The notes beneath the pieces were generated by a model that had not been told where the DNA came from, ran no database searches, and worked only from the letters and a program-made list of their open reading frames with translations. Source: a virus. From it: DNA of 46,502 bases. The stretch lies in IMG/VR virus record IMGVR_UViG_3300012685_000007, positions 1 through 46,502 of that record; one strand, 5' to 3'. This document shows positions 13,753 to 21,200 of the stretch, one piece after another. The position numbers were made by a program, and so were the translations under genes. Each line of letters starts with the position of its first letter. Positions within the stretch are counted from its first letter, which is position 1.

Positions 13753-14528
13753 CGACAACTCACGTCTTGGTTGGCAGCAGCGCGGCTAAGTTTCACTTCC
13801 CGTCATGGCGTGAGCCAAAGGACAAAGATGTCTTCACCCCGATGACAGACCCGAGGGAAGATGCGTTTTGGCACCCATCGCTGGCTCTGTACTGGCCGGA
13901 GGGTCGTTGGATCGCTACCCCGGACGAGCTGTACACTATCAAGCTCTCGCACTCGTACTGGGAGCTTGAGAACGGTTCTTGGCTGAAGCACATCACCGAT
14001 GCTATGCTGCTGAAGCGTGAGGGTGCTTCGCTGATTCCGAAACTTCACGGATTGCTGTACTTGATCTGGGAAGAGAAGCACGGAGTCAAGAAAGTCGATT
14101 TAGACATGGATAAAGCATCATTCTTCGACGATGCGGTTCCGCGTAAGTATGATCACGACTCGGTGCATTATTCGGTAGCATACGGCAATGCCCCAATGTA
14201 CGAAAAGGTTTTGAGGAGCGGTGCTGAGGTTGGCGTCTCTATGGCTAAGATCAAAGCGCTGCCGTTCGAGGATTGTGTCAAGTTGTTCCGAGAAGAGATT
14301 TACGCTACCGCGCTAGAACGTAAGATGATCCCCTCAGACTACCGAGGTAGCCCGGGAGCAGCGTATCAGTGGGCGCTAAGGCGTACGATCACTAGCCTCA
14401 CCAAAGGCTGGTCTGCTACGTTTATAGCGGATAACTACGAACTATTCCGCAAGCCTGATATCGATTACGTCCAGCACCATCGATCAAAGTCGGATCAGTT
14501 GATTCCGTATGAGAGGAAAAACAAATGA
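13749..14528 (+). CDS. Nucleotidyltransferase-like (DUF7275-type) protein
   Basis: A 259-aa protein starting at a GTG in a GTGA overlap. The N-terminus HVLVGSSAAKF followed by a WREPKDKDVF segment resembles the G-S and D-x-D motifs of the MNT/poly-beta nucleotidyltransferase fold, as in phage DUF7275 proteins. The following region is mostly helical. If active it would transfer a nucleotide to a protein or nucleic acid, but the match is short and visual, and the first motif Asp is replaced by Lys in KDKD. Confidence 0.5.
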   Translation: MTTTHVLVGSSAAKFHFPSWREPKDKDVFTPMTDPREDAFWHPSLALYWPEGRWIATPDELYTIKLSHSYWELENGSWLKHITDAMLLKREGASLIPKLHGLLYLIWEEKHGVKKVDLDMDKASFFDDAVPRKYDHDSVHYSVAYGNAPMYEKVLRSGAEVGVSMAKIKALPFEDCVKLFREEIYATALERKMIPSDYRGSPGAAYQWALRRTITSLTKGWSATFIADNYELFRKPDIDYVQHHRSKSDQLIPYERKNK

Positions 14529-14902
14529 CATACACCGGCGCCCAGATCCAGCAGGCCTTGGAGAACCATACCTGGGAGTTTGAGACCTGTGCTTATGACT
14601 TGAACTATCGCGTGATCCCGGGCAAGACTGAGACACACACTGCTGAGTTCGAGTGGTACGAGGCTGAGGATAGCGTGGGGACTACGTACAACGTGCTCGG
14701 CGGAGTTGAGATTGTCGACTCTGATCCCGGGGGCGAAGGCCACGGCGAGTATATCTACGTCGTTGTTCGGACTGTGGATACTAACCAGTACTTCCGTATC
14801 GACGGATATTACGCGTCCTACGGGGACGGCTCTCAGTATGATGGGGACATGTACGAGGTTCGTCCGTTTGAGCGGACTATCACAGATTGGGCAAAGGTCT
14901 GA
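14525..14902 (+). CDS. Hypothetical protein, paralogue of next gene (A)
   Basis: A 125-aa protein, strand-rich and acidic, with the C-terminal pattern YFRIDGYYASYGDGSQYD followed by VRPFERTITDW. The next gene has the equivalent FFKISGVFNSYGDYDSYG and VEPTTRTVVVYDF, so the two are diverged tandem duplicates. ATGA overlap upstream and TGATG downstream. Function unknown. Confidence 0.65.
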   Translation: MTYTGAQIQQALENHTWEFETCAYDLNYRVIPGKTETHTAEFEWYEAEDSVGTTYNVLGGVEIVDSDPGGEGHGEYIYVVVRTVDTNQYFRIDGYYASYGDGSQYDGDMYEVRPFERTITDWAKV

Positions 14903-15267
14903 TGTTTGTTGAACTAGACGCAGCGATTGCGGAGGCGATTCTCCGAAAGATCCGACGTGAGCAGGATGCTTATAACGAGGATTGGGCTTGGTGGCGGAAC
15001 GACGCTATTCCCAACTCTGCGTACGAGGTGTCGGCTAAGATCACGGTGTCTGTGATCGATCGGGGCACTAAGTATTCCGAGAATTCGTATGGAGACCAGG
15101 AGCCGGTGAGCACACTTGTGTTCCAGTTCACCGAGACCGGTACACTAGACTCTGTGTTTTTCAAGATCTCGGGTGTTTTCAATTCGTACGGTGACTACGA
15201 CTCGTACGGCCAGCTTGTTCAGGTCGAGCCTACTACGCGTACCGTAGTTGTGTACGACTTCATCTAG
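14902..15267 (+). CDS. Hypothetical protein, paralogue of previous gene (B)
   Basis: A 121-aa protein; ATG 14902 overlaps the previous stop. An N-terminal helix (AAIAEAILRKIRREQDAY) is followed by the same beta-rich domain as in the preceding gene, with the SYGD motif and an RTVVVYDF end. Followed by a 66-base gap with a GC-rich inverted repeat (CCCCGGACGTTACGGCGTTC region) before the next ribosome site. Confidence 0.65.
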   Translation: MFVELDAAIAEAILRKIRREQDAYNEDWAWWRNDAIPNSAYEVSAKITVSVIDRGTKYSENSYGDQEPVSTLVFQFTETGTLDSVFFKISGVFNSYGDYDSYGQLVQVEPTTRTVVVYDFI

Positions 15268-15333
15268 GTCAGCATCATCCGGCCCCGGACGTTACGGCGT
15301 TCGGGGTACGGGTCTATTCACAGGAGAAAGATC

Positions 15334-15498
15334 ATGGAAATTCGAGTCTCCCCGGATGGAGATCAGATCGCGTACAAATGGCTTACTGCGTGGTGGGCTG
15401 TCAAGCCCAAGCGTGTAGCTCCGTTCCGAGTCACCGAAGAACAAATCAAGAATTGGAAGTATGTTATGGTCATCGAGAACGACCGGCTGAACCGATGA
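15334..15498 (+). CDS. Hypothetical protein (54 aa)
   Basis: ATG 15334 with AGGAGAAAG upstream, one of the clearest ribosome sites in the early arm, which reinitiates translation after a short gap. The product is basic and Trp-rich (YKWLTAWWAVKPKRV). The stop overlaps the MazG-like ATG. Confidence 0.6.
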   Translation: MEIRVSPDGDQIAYKWLTAWWAVKPKRVAPFRVTEEQIKNWKYVMVIENDRLNR

Positions 15499-15875
15499 CC
15501 GAGTCTGAAGCGACCCGAATGGTAATCGAGTTTCACCGAGTGTTTAATATCGTTATTAATGGAGACGACACGCGAGAACTTCGATCTTTGCGCGCGGATC
15601 TGGCTTACGAAGAATCTGAAGAAGTCTACGAAGCACTAGTTAACAATTCCCGATTGGAACATGTCGCCAAAGAACTCGCGGACGTGGTGTACGTCGCATT
15701 CGGGGCGGCGGTGTCGCTGGGTATTGACTTGGACGAAGCACTGCGTAGGGTGCACGCTTCGAATATGTCTAAGCGTAATCCGGATGGAACCGTGTCATAC
15801 CGGGAGGATGGAAAAGTGCTCAAACCAGATACGTACCGCGTACCGGATCTTACGGGGGTTGTGTACAGTGATTAA
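15495..15875 (+). CDS. MazG-like nucleotide pyrophosphohydrolase
   Basis: A 126-aa all-helical protein with the MazG/dUTPase-2 metal signature: EESEEVYEAL (ExxxE) in helix 2 and ELADVVY (ExxD) in helix 3. This fold hydrolyses nucleoside triphosphates, or in some phages lowers (p)ppGpp or removes modified nucleotides. Start ATG 15495 (ATGA overlap). A GTG gene starts within its last codons. Substrate cannot be told from sequence. Confidence 0.8.
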   Translation: MTESEATRMVIEFHRVFNIVINGDDTRELRSLRADLAYEESEEVYEALVNNSRLEHVAKELADVVYVAFGAAVSLGIDLDEALRRVHASNMSKRNPDGTVSYREDGKVLKPDTYRVPDLTGVVYSD

Positions 15876-16059
15876 CTGGGTGTGTAGCGATTATTTCGAA
15901 CTACTAAACGAGTTTGGGAGTGGGCTAGCAGTAGCTCGGTTGAGTCCCGGGACTGACGACGCGGTTATCTACGTGGGGGATTCGCAGGTTCGGATTACCA
16001 CTGAGCACCTTGGACAGTTCGCTGAGGCTTTGACTAAGTTGTACGGGGAGCGGGAGTAA
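15868..16059 (+). CDS. Hypothetical protein (63 aa)
   Basis: GTG 15868, eight bases inside the MazG-like gene and preceded by GGGGG. The product shows strands (LAVARLSPG, AVIYVGDSQVRI) then a helix (HLGQFAEALTKLY), a small alpha/beta fold seen in many phages. The stop overlaps the next ATG. Confidence 0.55.
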   Translation: MINWVCSDYFELLNEFGSGLAVARLSPGTDDAVIYVGDSQVRITTEHLGQFAEALTKLYGERE

Positions 16060-16244
16060 TGGCGGGACCACAAGGATGCGAGTCTGTTTCTCGGTGGGAT
16101 CAATGCGGCGTTATCGAAACTAAAACTTGCGCACGGCCCACCGGTCATCCTGGGGAACATATGTCGAAGCTTGTCAGCGAGTGGGATACACGTCGTTGGT
16201 TCGACGACGAAGCGGCGTACAGTGTCGGGGGTTCTGATGACTAA
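16059..16244 (+). CDS. Small Cys/His protein (61 aa)
   Basis: The pattern CESVSRWDQCG, CARPTGHPGEHMS, then a Trp, is that of a recurrent actinophage zinc-binding peptide (C-C-C-H-H). TAATG overlap with the previous gene. Function unknown. Confidence 0.6.
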   Translation: MAGPQGCESVSRWDQCGVIETKTCARPTGHPGEHMSKLVSEWDTRRWFDDEAAYSVGGSDD

Positions 16245-16659
16245 GCTACCGCACGGCAGGTTGTGGGAGCTAGAGTGCGCTAGCAAGGGCCTAGACCCTC
16301 TCACAGCAACCGCTGACGATGTTCTGGGTGCTTACACCAGGTTCGCTATGTGGGACGCGAACGGGCGTCTGATCCTCTCAGCGACCAACCGTGTCGGTGA
16401 GGACTCTTGCTGGTCTGCTGACACTGGGCTTACCGGCGAGTACTACAACATCGAAGACTTCATGGACGGAGTCCAGGACGTTGCTGGGCTGACTTATGAT
16501 GAGCGTATGCTGGTAGAGTCGATCGTAGATGGCGGACCCATCCCGGGTACGGGACAGTATACGATCACATACGCTAGGCGATTCAGGCGATCGCCAACAA
16601 CGATTAGGAAGATATGGCAGCGTGCCAAGAAAAAGCTTTTGGATAGGTGGGCAGCATGA
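16237..16659 (+). CDS. Sigma region 4-like HTH protein
   Basis: A 140-aa protein; ATG 16237 lies 8 bases before the previous stop. The C-terminal 45 residues (TYDERMLVESIVDG, ARRFRRSPTTIRKIWQRAKKKL) read as a helix-turn-helix like sigma-70 region 4, with a basic recognition helix. The N-terminal part is mixed. It may redirect transcription or bind phage promoters; a full sigma factor is excluded because region 2 is missing. Confidence 0.6.
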   Translation: MTKLPHGRLWELECASKGLDPLTATADDVLGAYTRFAMWDANGRLILSATNRVGEDSCWSADTGLTGEYYNIEDFMDGVQDVAGLTYDERMLVESIVDGGPIPGTGQYTITYARRFRRSPTTIRKIWQRAKKKLLDRWAA

Positions 16660-17069
16660 CGATCGGAGTGTGCCGGAACGGGCACAAGCGAACAGCTAAG
16701 AACACTCGTATCTCGGCAGCGGGCGAGGTCAGATGCATTATCTGCCAGACCGCTAACAATCAACGCAGTCGAGCTAAAAAGTCTGTTCTCAGCAAACAGT
16801 ACTCAGTTCCAGACGGATGGGAGGACGAGTTTGGACCAGCCCCAGAACGAGCGGGTAACAGCACGTGGTATGATGAAGTGATTGTTCACCGTGCACTGAA
16901 CGGATACTCAACCGGCCGAAGGCCGTTTCCGCTAGAAGCTCAAGCTATCCTAGCAGGGATGAACAGCTCTCACGACGGAGAGTCTGTCAGCGAACTGTGT
17001 GGGCTACAACGTACAGCTGTAGCTCGCTGGATTCAGAGATGGGGCAAGCCTAGTGAGCGAGCATCGTAG
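16656..17069 (+). CDS. Zinc-ribbon and HTH DNA-binding protein
   Basis: A 137-aa protein. The N-terminal CRNGHKRTAKN and CIICQTANN form a zinc ribbon (C-x3-H, C-x2-C). The C-terminal part, SVSELCGLQRTAVARWIQRW, is a helix-turn-helix. The middle includes an EDEF acidic patch. ATGA overlap upstream; it overlaps the nuclease start by 17 bases. Probable DNA-binding regulator. Confidence 0.65.
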   Translation: MTIGVCRNGHKRTAKNTRISAAGEVRCIICQTANNQRSRAKKSVLSKQYSVPDGWEDEFGPAPERAGNSTWYDEVIVHRALNGYSTGRRPFPLEAQAILAGMNSSHDGESVSELCGLQRTAVARWIQRWGKPSERAS

Positions 17070-17826
17070 CTTTAGCCAGCTATCGAGTTACAAATGTCCC
17101 TACCGCTACTATTTAGAACGTGTAGAAAAGGTCTGGCAGAAGCCAGCCGCTTGGTTGGGAATGGGAACTGCTGTCCACTACGCGTGCGAGCAATGGGAGT
17201 TGTCCGAGCGCAAAGCTCCGGATGTTGTTATCAAAGCGTGGTTCCAAGAATCCTACTGGGAAGCTACGAACAAGTACTTAGAAGAAACACCGAACACAGC
17301 GCATTGGGAAGCTAGCGGACCGTACAAAGGTCCGGAGGATATTGCCCGTAGGTTTGAAGTTGGACAAGAACATGTTATCCGGTACGCCGAATACTATCGG
17401 AAACACCGCACGGAACTTCCTTGGGTCACTCCAGATGGAACGCCTGCTATTGAACTCCCGTTTGACTTTGAGCTTGGTGGCGTACCTATCAGAGGGTTTA
17501 TTGACGCTGTTATCAATGTCGACGGGGAACTTATAGTCCGGGATACCAAATCGGGTCGTCAACCCGGCGATGACCAACAGCTCAAGATTTACGCCTTGGC
17601 TATCGAAGCTATGGGTGGGCCCGAGATCGCTCTCGGCGATTATTTTATGACTCGTACCGGCAAGCCTACGTTCCCGTATGATTTACTCCAAGTAACAAAA
17701 GAAGAGATGACCAATCGATTTGTTCAACTGGATCTGTCGATCAAAGCGGGAGAATTCCCGCCTAACCCAGGCGATGAATGTGCTAGGTGTTCTGTGAAAC
17801 TATCCTGCGAATATCGAGTGGGGTGA
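17053..17826 (+). CDS. Cas4/AddB-like PD-(D/E)XK exonuclease with Fe-S cluster
   Basis: A 257-aa RecB-family nuclease. The active site reads GFIDAV (Asp151), IVRDTKSG (Asp164, Lys166), with QLKIYALA (Gln176, Tyr180) as motif QxxxY and an upstream His42. Cys15 in YKCPYRYYL and a C-terminal C-x2-C-x5-C (CARCSVKLSC) match the 4Fe-4S cluster of Cas4/AddB proteins. Such phage nucleases act in replication or recombination, often paired with a recombinase, although none was recognised here. It lies next to the primase-helicase gene, so a replication role is likely. Confidence 0.85.
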   Translation: MSEHRSFSQLSSYKCPYRYYLERVEKVWQKPAAWLGMGTAVHYACEQWELSERKAPDVVIKAWFQESYWEATNKYLEETPNTAHWEASGPYKGPEDIARRFEVGQEHVIRYAEYYRKHRTELPWVTPDGTPAIELPFDFELGGVPIRGFIDAVINVDGELIVRDTKSGRQPGDDQQLKIYALAIEAMGGPEIALGDYFMTRTGKPTFPYDLLQVTKEEMTNRFVQLDLSIKAGEFPPNPGDECARCSVKLSCEYRVG

Positions 17827-17830
17827 ATAC

Positions 17831-19609
17831 ATGTCTCAAAACACAGCGGGAGCCGCTGCTATTATGGCTGAGCTAGGCTATTGGGTTTACCCGGTAACCG
17901 TCCGACTCGACGAGAAGGGTAAGAAGCGCCCGGAGTTTCCTGGGAGTTGGAAGAATTCTGTATGTTTCCCGATTGACAGCGACCCGGATGGCCCGGACTT
18001 CGACGAGTACGATGGCTTTATCGTAGACTGTGAGATGTCTAAAATCGTAGTCATCGATCTGGATTGGTCTGATTCCAAGTCTGGTGTAGCGAGTCTTAAA
18101 GCAGCAGGCATCGAGCTACCGCACACACCTATGCGGGTACGCACACAGTCAGGTGGTTTTCACGGCTACTACCGCCAGCCGGAGAAGCCAGTGGGCACGT
18201 ATCAAGGTGTCCCTGTACAAGGCGTGGACATCCGTGGAGTCGGTGGGTGTGTGTTCGGACCTGAGACCGTGGTTTACAGCCCCGAGGGCGAACCTGTAGG
18301 GTTGTACGTAGCGGTTGAGGATGCGATTCCTGTCTCGGAACTCCCGGTATTGTCAGAAGCGTTTGTAGCGGCTATCGACTCGGTGACTGTAGAAGTCGAG
18401 CGTGGCCCTTCGACGTTGGTACCGTATGTAGGCACATTGTCCACGTACCAAGACGAACTCTTGACCAAGTGGTACAACGAAGATCTAGACGCTATTGTTA
18501 ACGCGGGTGACGGCGAACGTCACCGGGTGCTTTTGTCCAAGGTCGGGAAGATCTTGGACCGAGGTATGAAGCTGGATACTCAAAGCCTAGAAGGGATCAT
18601 CCACGATATTCAGCAAGCGTATGAGGACTCCGGCGGTGACGAGTGGGAAGACAAGAAGCAGATTGTGGAATGGTCGCTGCTCAAGGTAGCAGCCGACCCG
18701 ATGGGCGTCCCGCAAGAGCGTGTGCATGCTTCTGAGCTTGAGCGTGAAGCCAAGATCCGAGAAGAACAGACCAAGATCGAGATCCGTCGAGAAGCTAAGC
18801 GCAGGGCTGATGTAGGCTCCGAGCCGGTTGATACTGGCCGTGTACTGTCTTTCGATGAGCCCGAAGGAAGTCTTTATCACCAGTCATGGGTTGAGGGGGT
18901 TCTCCCAAAAGGGGAGACGGTTATCCTTTTCGGCCAGAGGTACCACGGTAAGTCTGTATTCGGTCTAGATCTGGGATTGTCTGTAGCAGGGGGTGTCGAT
19001 TGGCATGGACGAACAACCGAACAAGGTAACGTACTTTACCTCGCGGGTGAAGGTACCATCGGCCTACCGGCTCGTAGGCGAGCGTGGGTACAGCATCATG
19101 CAACAACCAACCCGGTTCAGCTGCAAATGCGAGATCGTGTTGTTCAACTCGGAAATCCCGGATCGGTAAAAGCGTTCAAAGAACTTGTGCTAGAGCACGA
19201 AATCGATTTGCTGATTATCGACACGCTACGGCGTGCTGCTCGTGGCCTGGATATAGCAGATCCGGGTGTTGCTCAGGATATGGTGGAGATCGTTGATGAC
19301 ATCCGACGTACCCGACACGGTTGCACCGCGCTAGTACTCCACCACCCCACGAAGACCAACCCGACAGAGCCTGCTGGTGGTGGCACGCTTCAGGATGCTG
19401 TCTCAGTGATTCATTTCTTGGAAAAGGATGAATACAATGAGATGACTCTTACAACTACCAAAATGAAAGACGGTCCGGATGGTGAGGTGGGCAGGTTTTA
19501 TCTCACCGAGGTAGCAGGGTCTATTGCTTTGACCAAGGAAGCACCCCAGGCTGAATATTCCGGGCCTGAAGGTGACCCGTTCCAACGACGAAGGCACGAG
19601 GACGAATAG
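17831..19609 (+). CDS. Primase-polymerase fused to RepA/DnaB-like helicase
   Basis: A 592-aa fusion. Residues 1-190 form a Prim-Pol (AEP) domain: catalytic VIDLD (Asp76, Asp78) and SGGFH (His111). Residues about 340-560 form a RecA-like motor of the RepA/AAA_25 type: Walker A GQRYHGKS (368-375), LLIIDTL Walker B, and a sensor-like LVLHHPTK near residue 503. A charged helical linker (residues 290-335) joins them. One protein could thus unwind DNA and make primers at the fork. Its neighbours (nuclease, endonuclease VII, polymerase) form the replication module. Confidence 0.85.
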   Translation: MSQNTAGAAAIMAELGYWVYPVTVRLDEKGKKRPEFPGSWKNSVCFPIDSDPDGPDFDEYDGFIVDCEMSKIVVIDLDWSDSKSGVASLKAAGIELPHTPMRVRTQSGGFHGYYRQPEKPVGTYQGVPVQGVDIRGVGGCVFGPETVVYSPEGEPVGLYVAVEDAIPVSELPVLSEAFVAAIDSVTVEVERGPSTLVPYVGTLSTYQDELLTKWYNEDLDAIVNAGDGERHRVLLSKVGKILDRGMKLDTQSLEGIIHDIQQAYEDSGGDEWEDKKQIVEWSLLKVAADPMGVPQERVHASELEREAKIREEQTKIEIRREAKRRADVGSEPVDTGRVLSFDEPEGSLYHQSWVEGVLPKGETVILFGQRYHGKSVFGLDLGLSVAGGVDWHGRTTEQGNVLYLAGEGTIGLPARRRAWVQHHATTNPVQLQMRDRVVQLGNPGSVKAFKELVLEHEIDLLIIDTLRRAARGLDIADPGVAQDMVEIVDDIRRTRHGCTALVLHHPTKTNPTEPAGGGTLQDAVSVIHFLEKDEYNEMTLTTTKMKDGPDGEVGRFYLTEVAGSIALTKEAPQAEYSGPEGDPFQRRRHEDE

Positions 19610-19854
19610 TGGCTAACATCCTGCACACCACGGTTAAACTAGGCGAGAAGAGCTGGCATCATATCGCTAATGTTCTTATCGAAGGCGAGTACCTCTCGGT
19701 AGAGCACATCGGTAAGAAGAACATCACCGCGCGTGCTTACCGTCGAGCTACCTCGTTTGACGACGGAGCTTATATCCTGGATCTAGTCGGGCTAGAGCTT
19801 CTCGACAAGCATGGCGAGAGGGTGGCTGTTTCTGCCAAGGCGGTAGGGTTCTGA
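19609..19854 (+). CDS. Hypothetical protein (81 aa)
   Basis: GTG 19609 overlaps the last base of the helicase stop. A strand-rich small protein (HHIANVLIEGEYLSVEHI, AYILDLVGLELLD). Located within the replication module, so a role there is possible but unproven. Confidence 0.6.
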   Translation: MANILHTTVKLGEKSWHHIANVLIEGEYLSVEHIGKKNITARAYRRATSFDDGAYILDLVGLELLDKHGERVAVSAKAVGF

Positions 19855-20282
19855 GCCGCCGTAAGAAGGCTAAGCCGGTCAAGTCGGTAGGAGGCTGCGT
19901 AGACTGCGAGCCCGGGTCTAAGAGGTTGTCCTACCGGCCTGGCCCACGCTGTGCTACACACCACCGCGCTAAGAAGAATACTCAACGCACCGCAGCCCAC
20001 GATACTCACGTGCTCAAGACGTACGGCATCACAGGCGATGAGTACTGGGCGATTTACGAAGCGCAGAACCGGGTGTGCTATATTTGTCAGAGAGCTACCG
20101 GCGCACGTAAGCGGTTGTCTGTAGACCACGATCACGCTACTGGTGAGGTCAGAGGGTTGCTCTGCACCACAGACAATCGGTATCTAGGTCACATCAGAGA
20201 CAGCATCGAGACAGCGAAGCGAGTGGAATCGTATCTACGAAATCCCCCTGCTAGACGCATACTAGGAGGTAAAAATGGCTAG
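19851..20282 (+). CDS. Recombination endonuclease VII, probable CTG start
   Basis: The frame opens at CTG 19851, giving 143 aa; the first conventional start, TTG 19926, would remove a Cys pair (GCVDC) that with RCATHH forms the N-terminal zinc site of the family. The core CYICQRATG, LSVDHDHATG, VRGLLC is the His-Me finger endonuclease VII motif that resolves Holliday junctions and branched DNA before packaging. CTG overlaps the previous stop as CTGA, parallel to ATGA/GTGA/TTGA elsewhere, with TAGGG just upstream. Family call is secure; the start is inferred. Confidence 0.85.
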   Translation: MSRRKKAKPVKSVGGCVDCEPGSKRLSYRPGPRCATHHRAKKNTQRTAAHDTHVLKTYGITGDEYWAIYEAQNRVCYICQRATGARKRLSVDHDHATGEVRGLLCTTDNRYLGHIRDSIETAKRVESYLRNPPARRILGGKNG

Positions 20283-20628
20283 CCGTGTCTTGATCACAGG
20301 CTCTCGTGAGTGGGTGGACGAAGACAAAATGGTGCGCGCATTATCGCTGCTCCCGGAGCACATAGTGGAACTTGTCCATGGGGGAGCACGAGGCGCGGAT
20401 CTTATGGCGGAAAAACTGTGGACTTCGTGGCGAGGGTACCGGGCGCTACAGATCGTAGCAGAATGGGACACGCTTGGTAAAGCGGCTGGAGTGATTCGGA
20501 ATCAGCATATGGTCGATCTCGGGGATTATGCAGTGTGTCTTGCTTTTCCCCTCGGGGAATCTCGTGGTACCCGGGATTGTATGGCTCGTGCCCGCAAAGC
20601 GGGTATTCTAGTTTTAGAGGTTACGTGA
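20275..20628 (+). CDS. SLOG (YspA/DUF2493-like) protein
   Basis: A 117-aa Rossmann-like protein with the full motif order of the YspA-type SLOG family: VLITGSREW, VHGGARGAD, RNQHMVDLGD, FPLGESRGTRDCM. SLOG proteins bind nucleotide-derived ligands and are often linked to defence or counter-defence, but this stand-alone phage form has no known reaction. It overlaps the endonuclease VII gene by 8 bases. Confidence 0.85.
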   Translation: MASRVLITGSREWVDEDKMVRALSLLPEHIVELVHGGARGADLMAEKLWTSWRGYRALQIVAEWDTLGKAAGVIRNQHMVDLGDYAVCLAFPLGESRGTRDCMARARKAGILVLEVT

Positions 20629-20653
20629 TTACCCTGGATACGCGGAGGAAGTG

Positions 20654-20851
20654 ATGGCGATCATCATCCCAGTTTGGATCAAGTGGGGGAGTAAACAAGG
20701 ACCACTCCGGTCATTTGGTACATTCACAGTCCCGGATGATTACGAGGGCGATGCCGCTCTAATCTTTGCCCGGCACCTTCGTAAGTGTGCTGAGCTAATG
20801 GAAACCGAAGTAGAAGTCAACTACTTCAAAAAGTCTTTGGAGGGTTTGTGA
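20654..20851 (+). CDS. Hypothetical protein (65 aa)
   Basis: ATG 20654 with GGAGG 5 bases upstream; GTG 20651 is an in-frame alternative. The product begins with strands (IIIPVWIKWG, GTFTVPDD) and ends in a helix with KSLEGL. No family recognised. Confidence 0.55.
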   Translation: MAIIIPVWIKWGSKQGPLRSFGTFTVPDDYEGDAALIFARHLRKCAELMETEVEVNYFKKSLEGL

Positions 20852-21024
20852 GCTACGAAATTCGTGAGTGGAGTGAATACGACCGTTCAGGGTTCGAAGT
20901 TGTCGACGCTGCCGGAGACCCGGTCATCCTGATCTCGGATGACTTCGAAACCCGTGAAGACGCTGAGTGGTTCCTGGAGTATCTCTGGCGAACCGGAGTA
21001 CAGCCGGGAGAAGGCGAACTGTGA
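20848..21024 (+). CDS. Hypothetical acidic protein (58 aa)
   Basis: GTG 20848 in a GTGA overlap, GGAGGG upstream. A small alpha/beta product (YEIREWSEYDRSGFEVVDA, EDAEWFLEYLW). The stop overlaps the next GTG by coupling. Function unknown. Confidence 0.55.
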   Translation: MSYEIREWSEYDRSGFEVVDAAGDPVILISDDFETREDAEWFLEYLWRTGVQPGEGEL

Positions 21025-21200
21025 GCTATCAAGACGATCTTCTCCGAATCGATAAATTGTGCGAGTTTAGTGCGTCCGGAGACGGAGTCTCCGTAGTTCA
21101 TGCGTTAATAAACGTGCTCACGGTAGCTTACTCAACCGGCAAAGAAGACATTATCGCAGCCGCGCATCTTGCGTTGTATCCTCCTAAGGAGGAATCTTGA
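21021..21200 (+). CDS. Hypothetical helical protein (59 aa)
   Basis: GTG 21021 overlaps the previous stop. The product is a run of short helices (LLRIDKLCEFS, VVHALINVLTVAYSTG, IIAAAHLALY). The strong ribosome site of the next gene (AAGGAGG) lies within its last codons. Confidence 0.55.
   Translation: MSYQDDLLRIDKLCEFSASGDGVSVVHALINVLTVAYSTGKEDIIAAAHLALYPPKEES

Noticed and set aside
20625-20654. A 9-codon ORF in GTGA overlap after the SLOG gene
   Set aside because: Likely a by-product of the ribosome site of the next gene; no evidence of a peptide.
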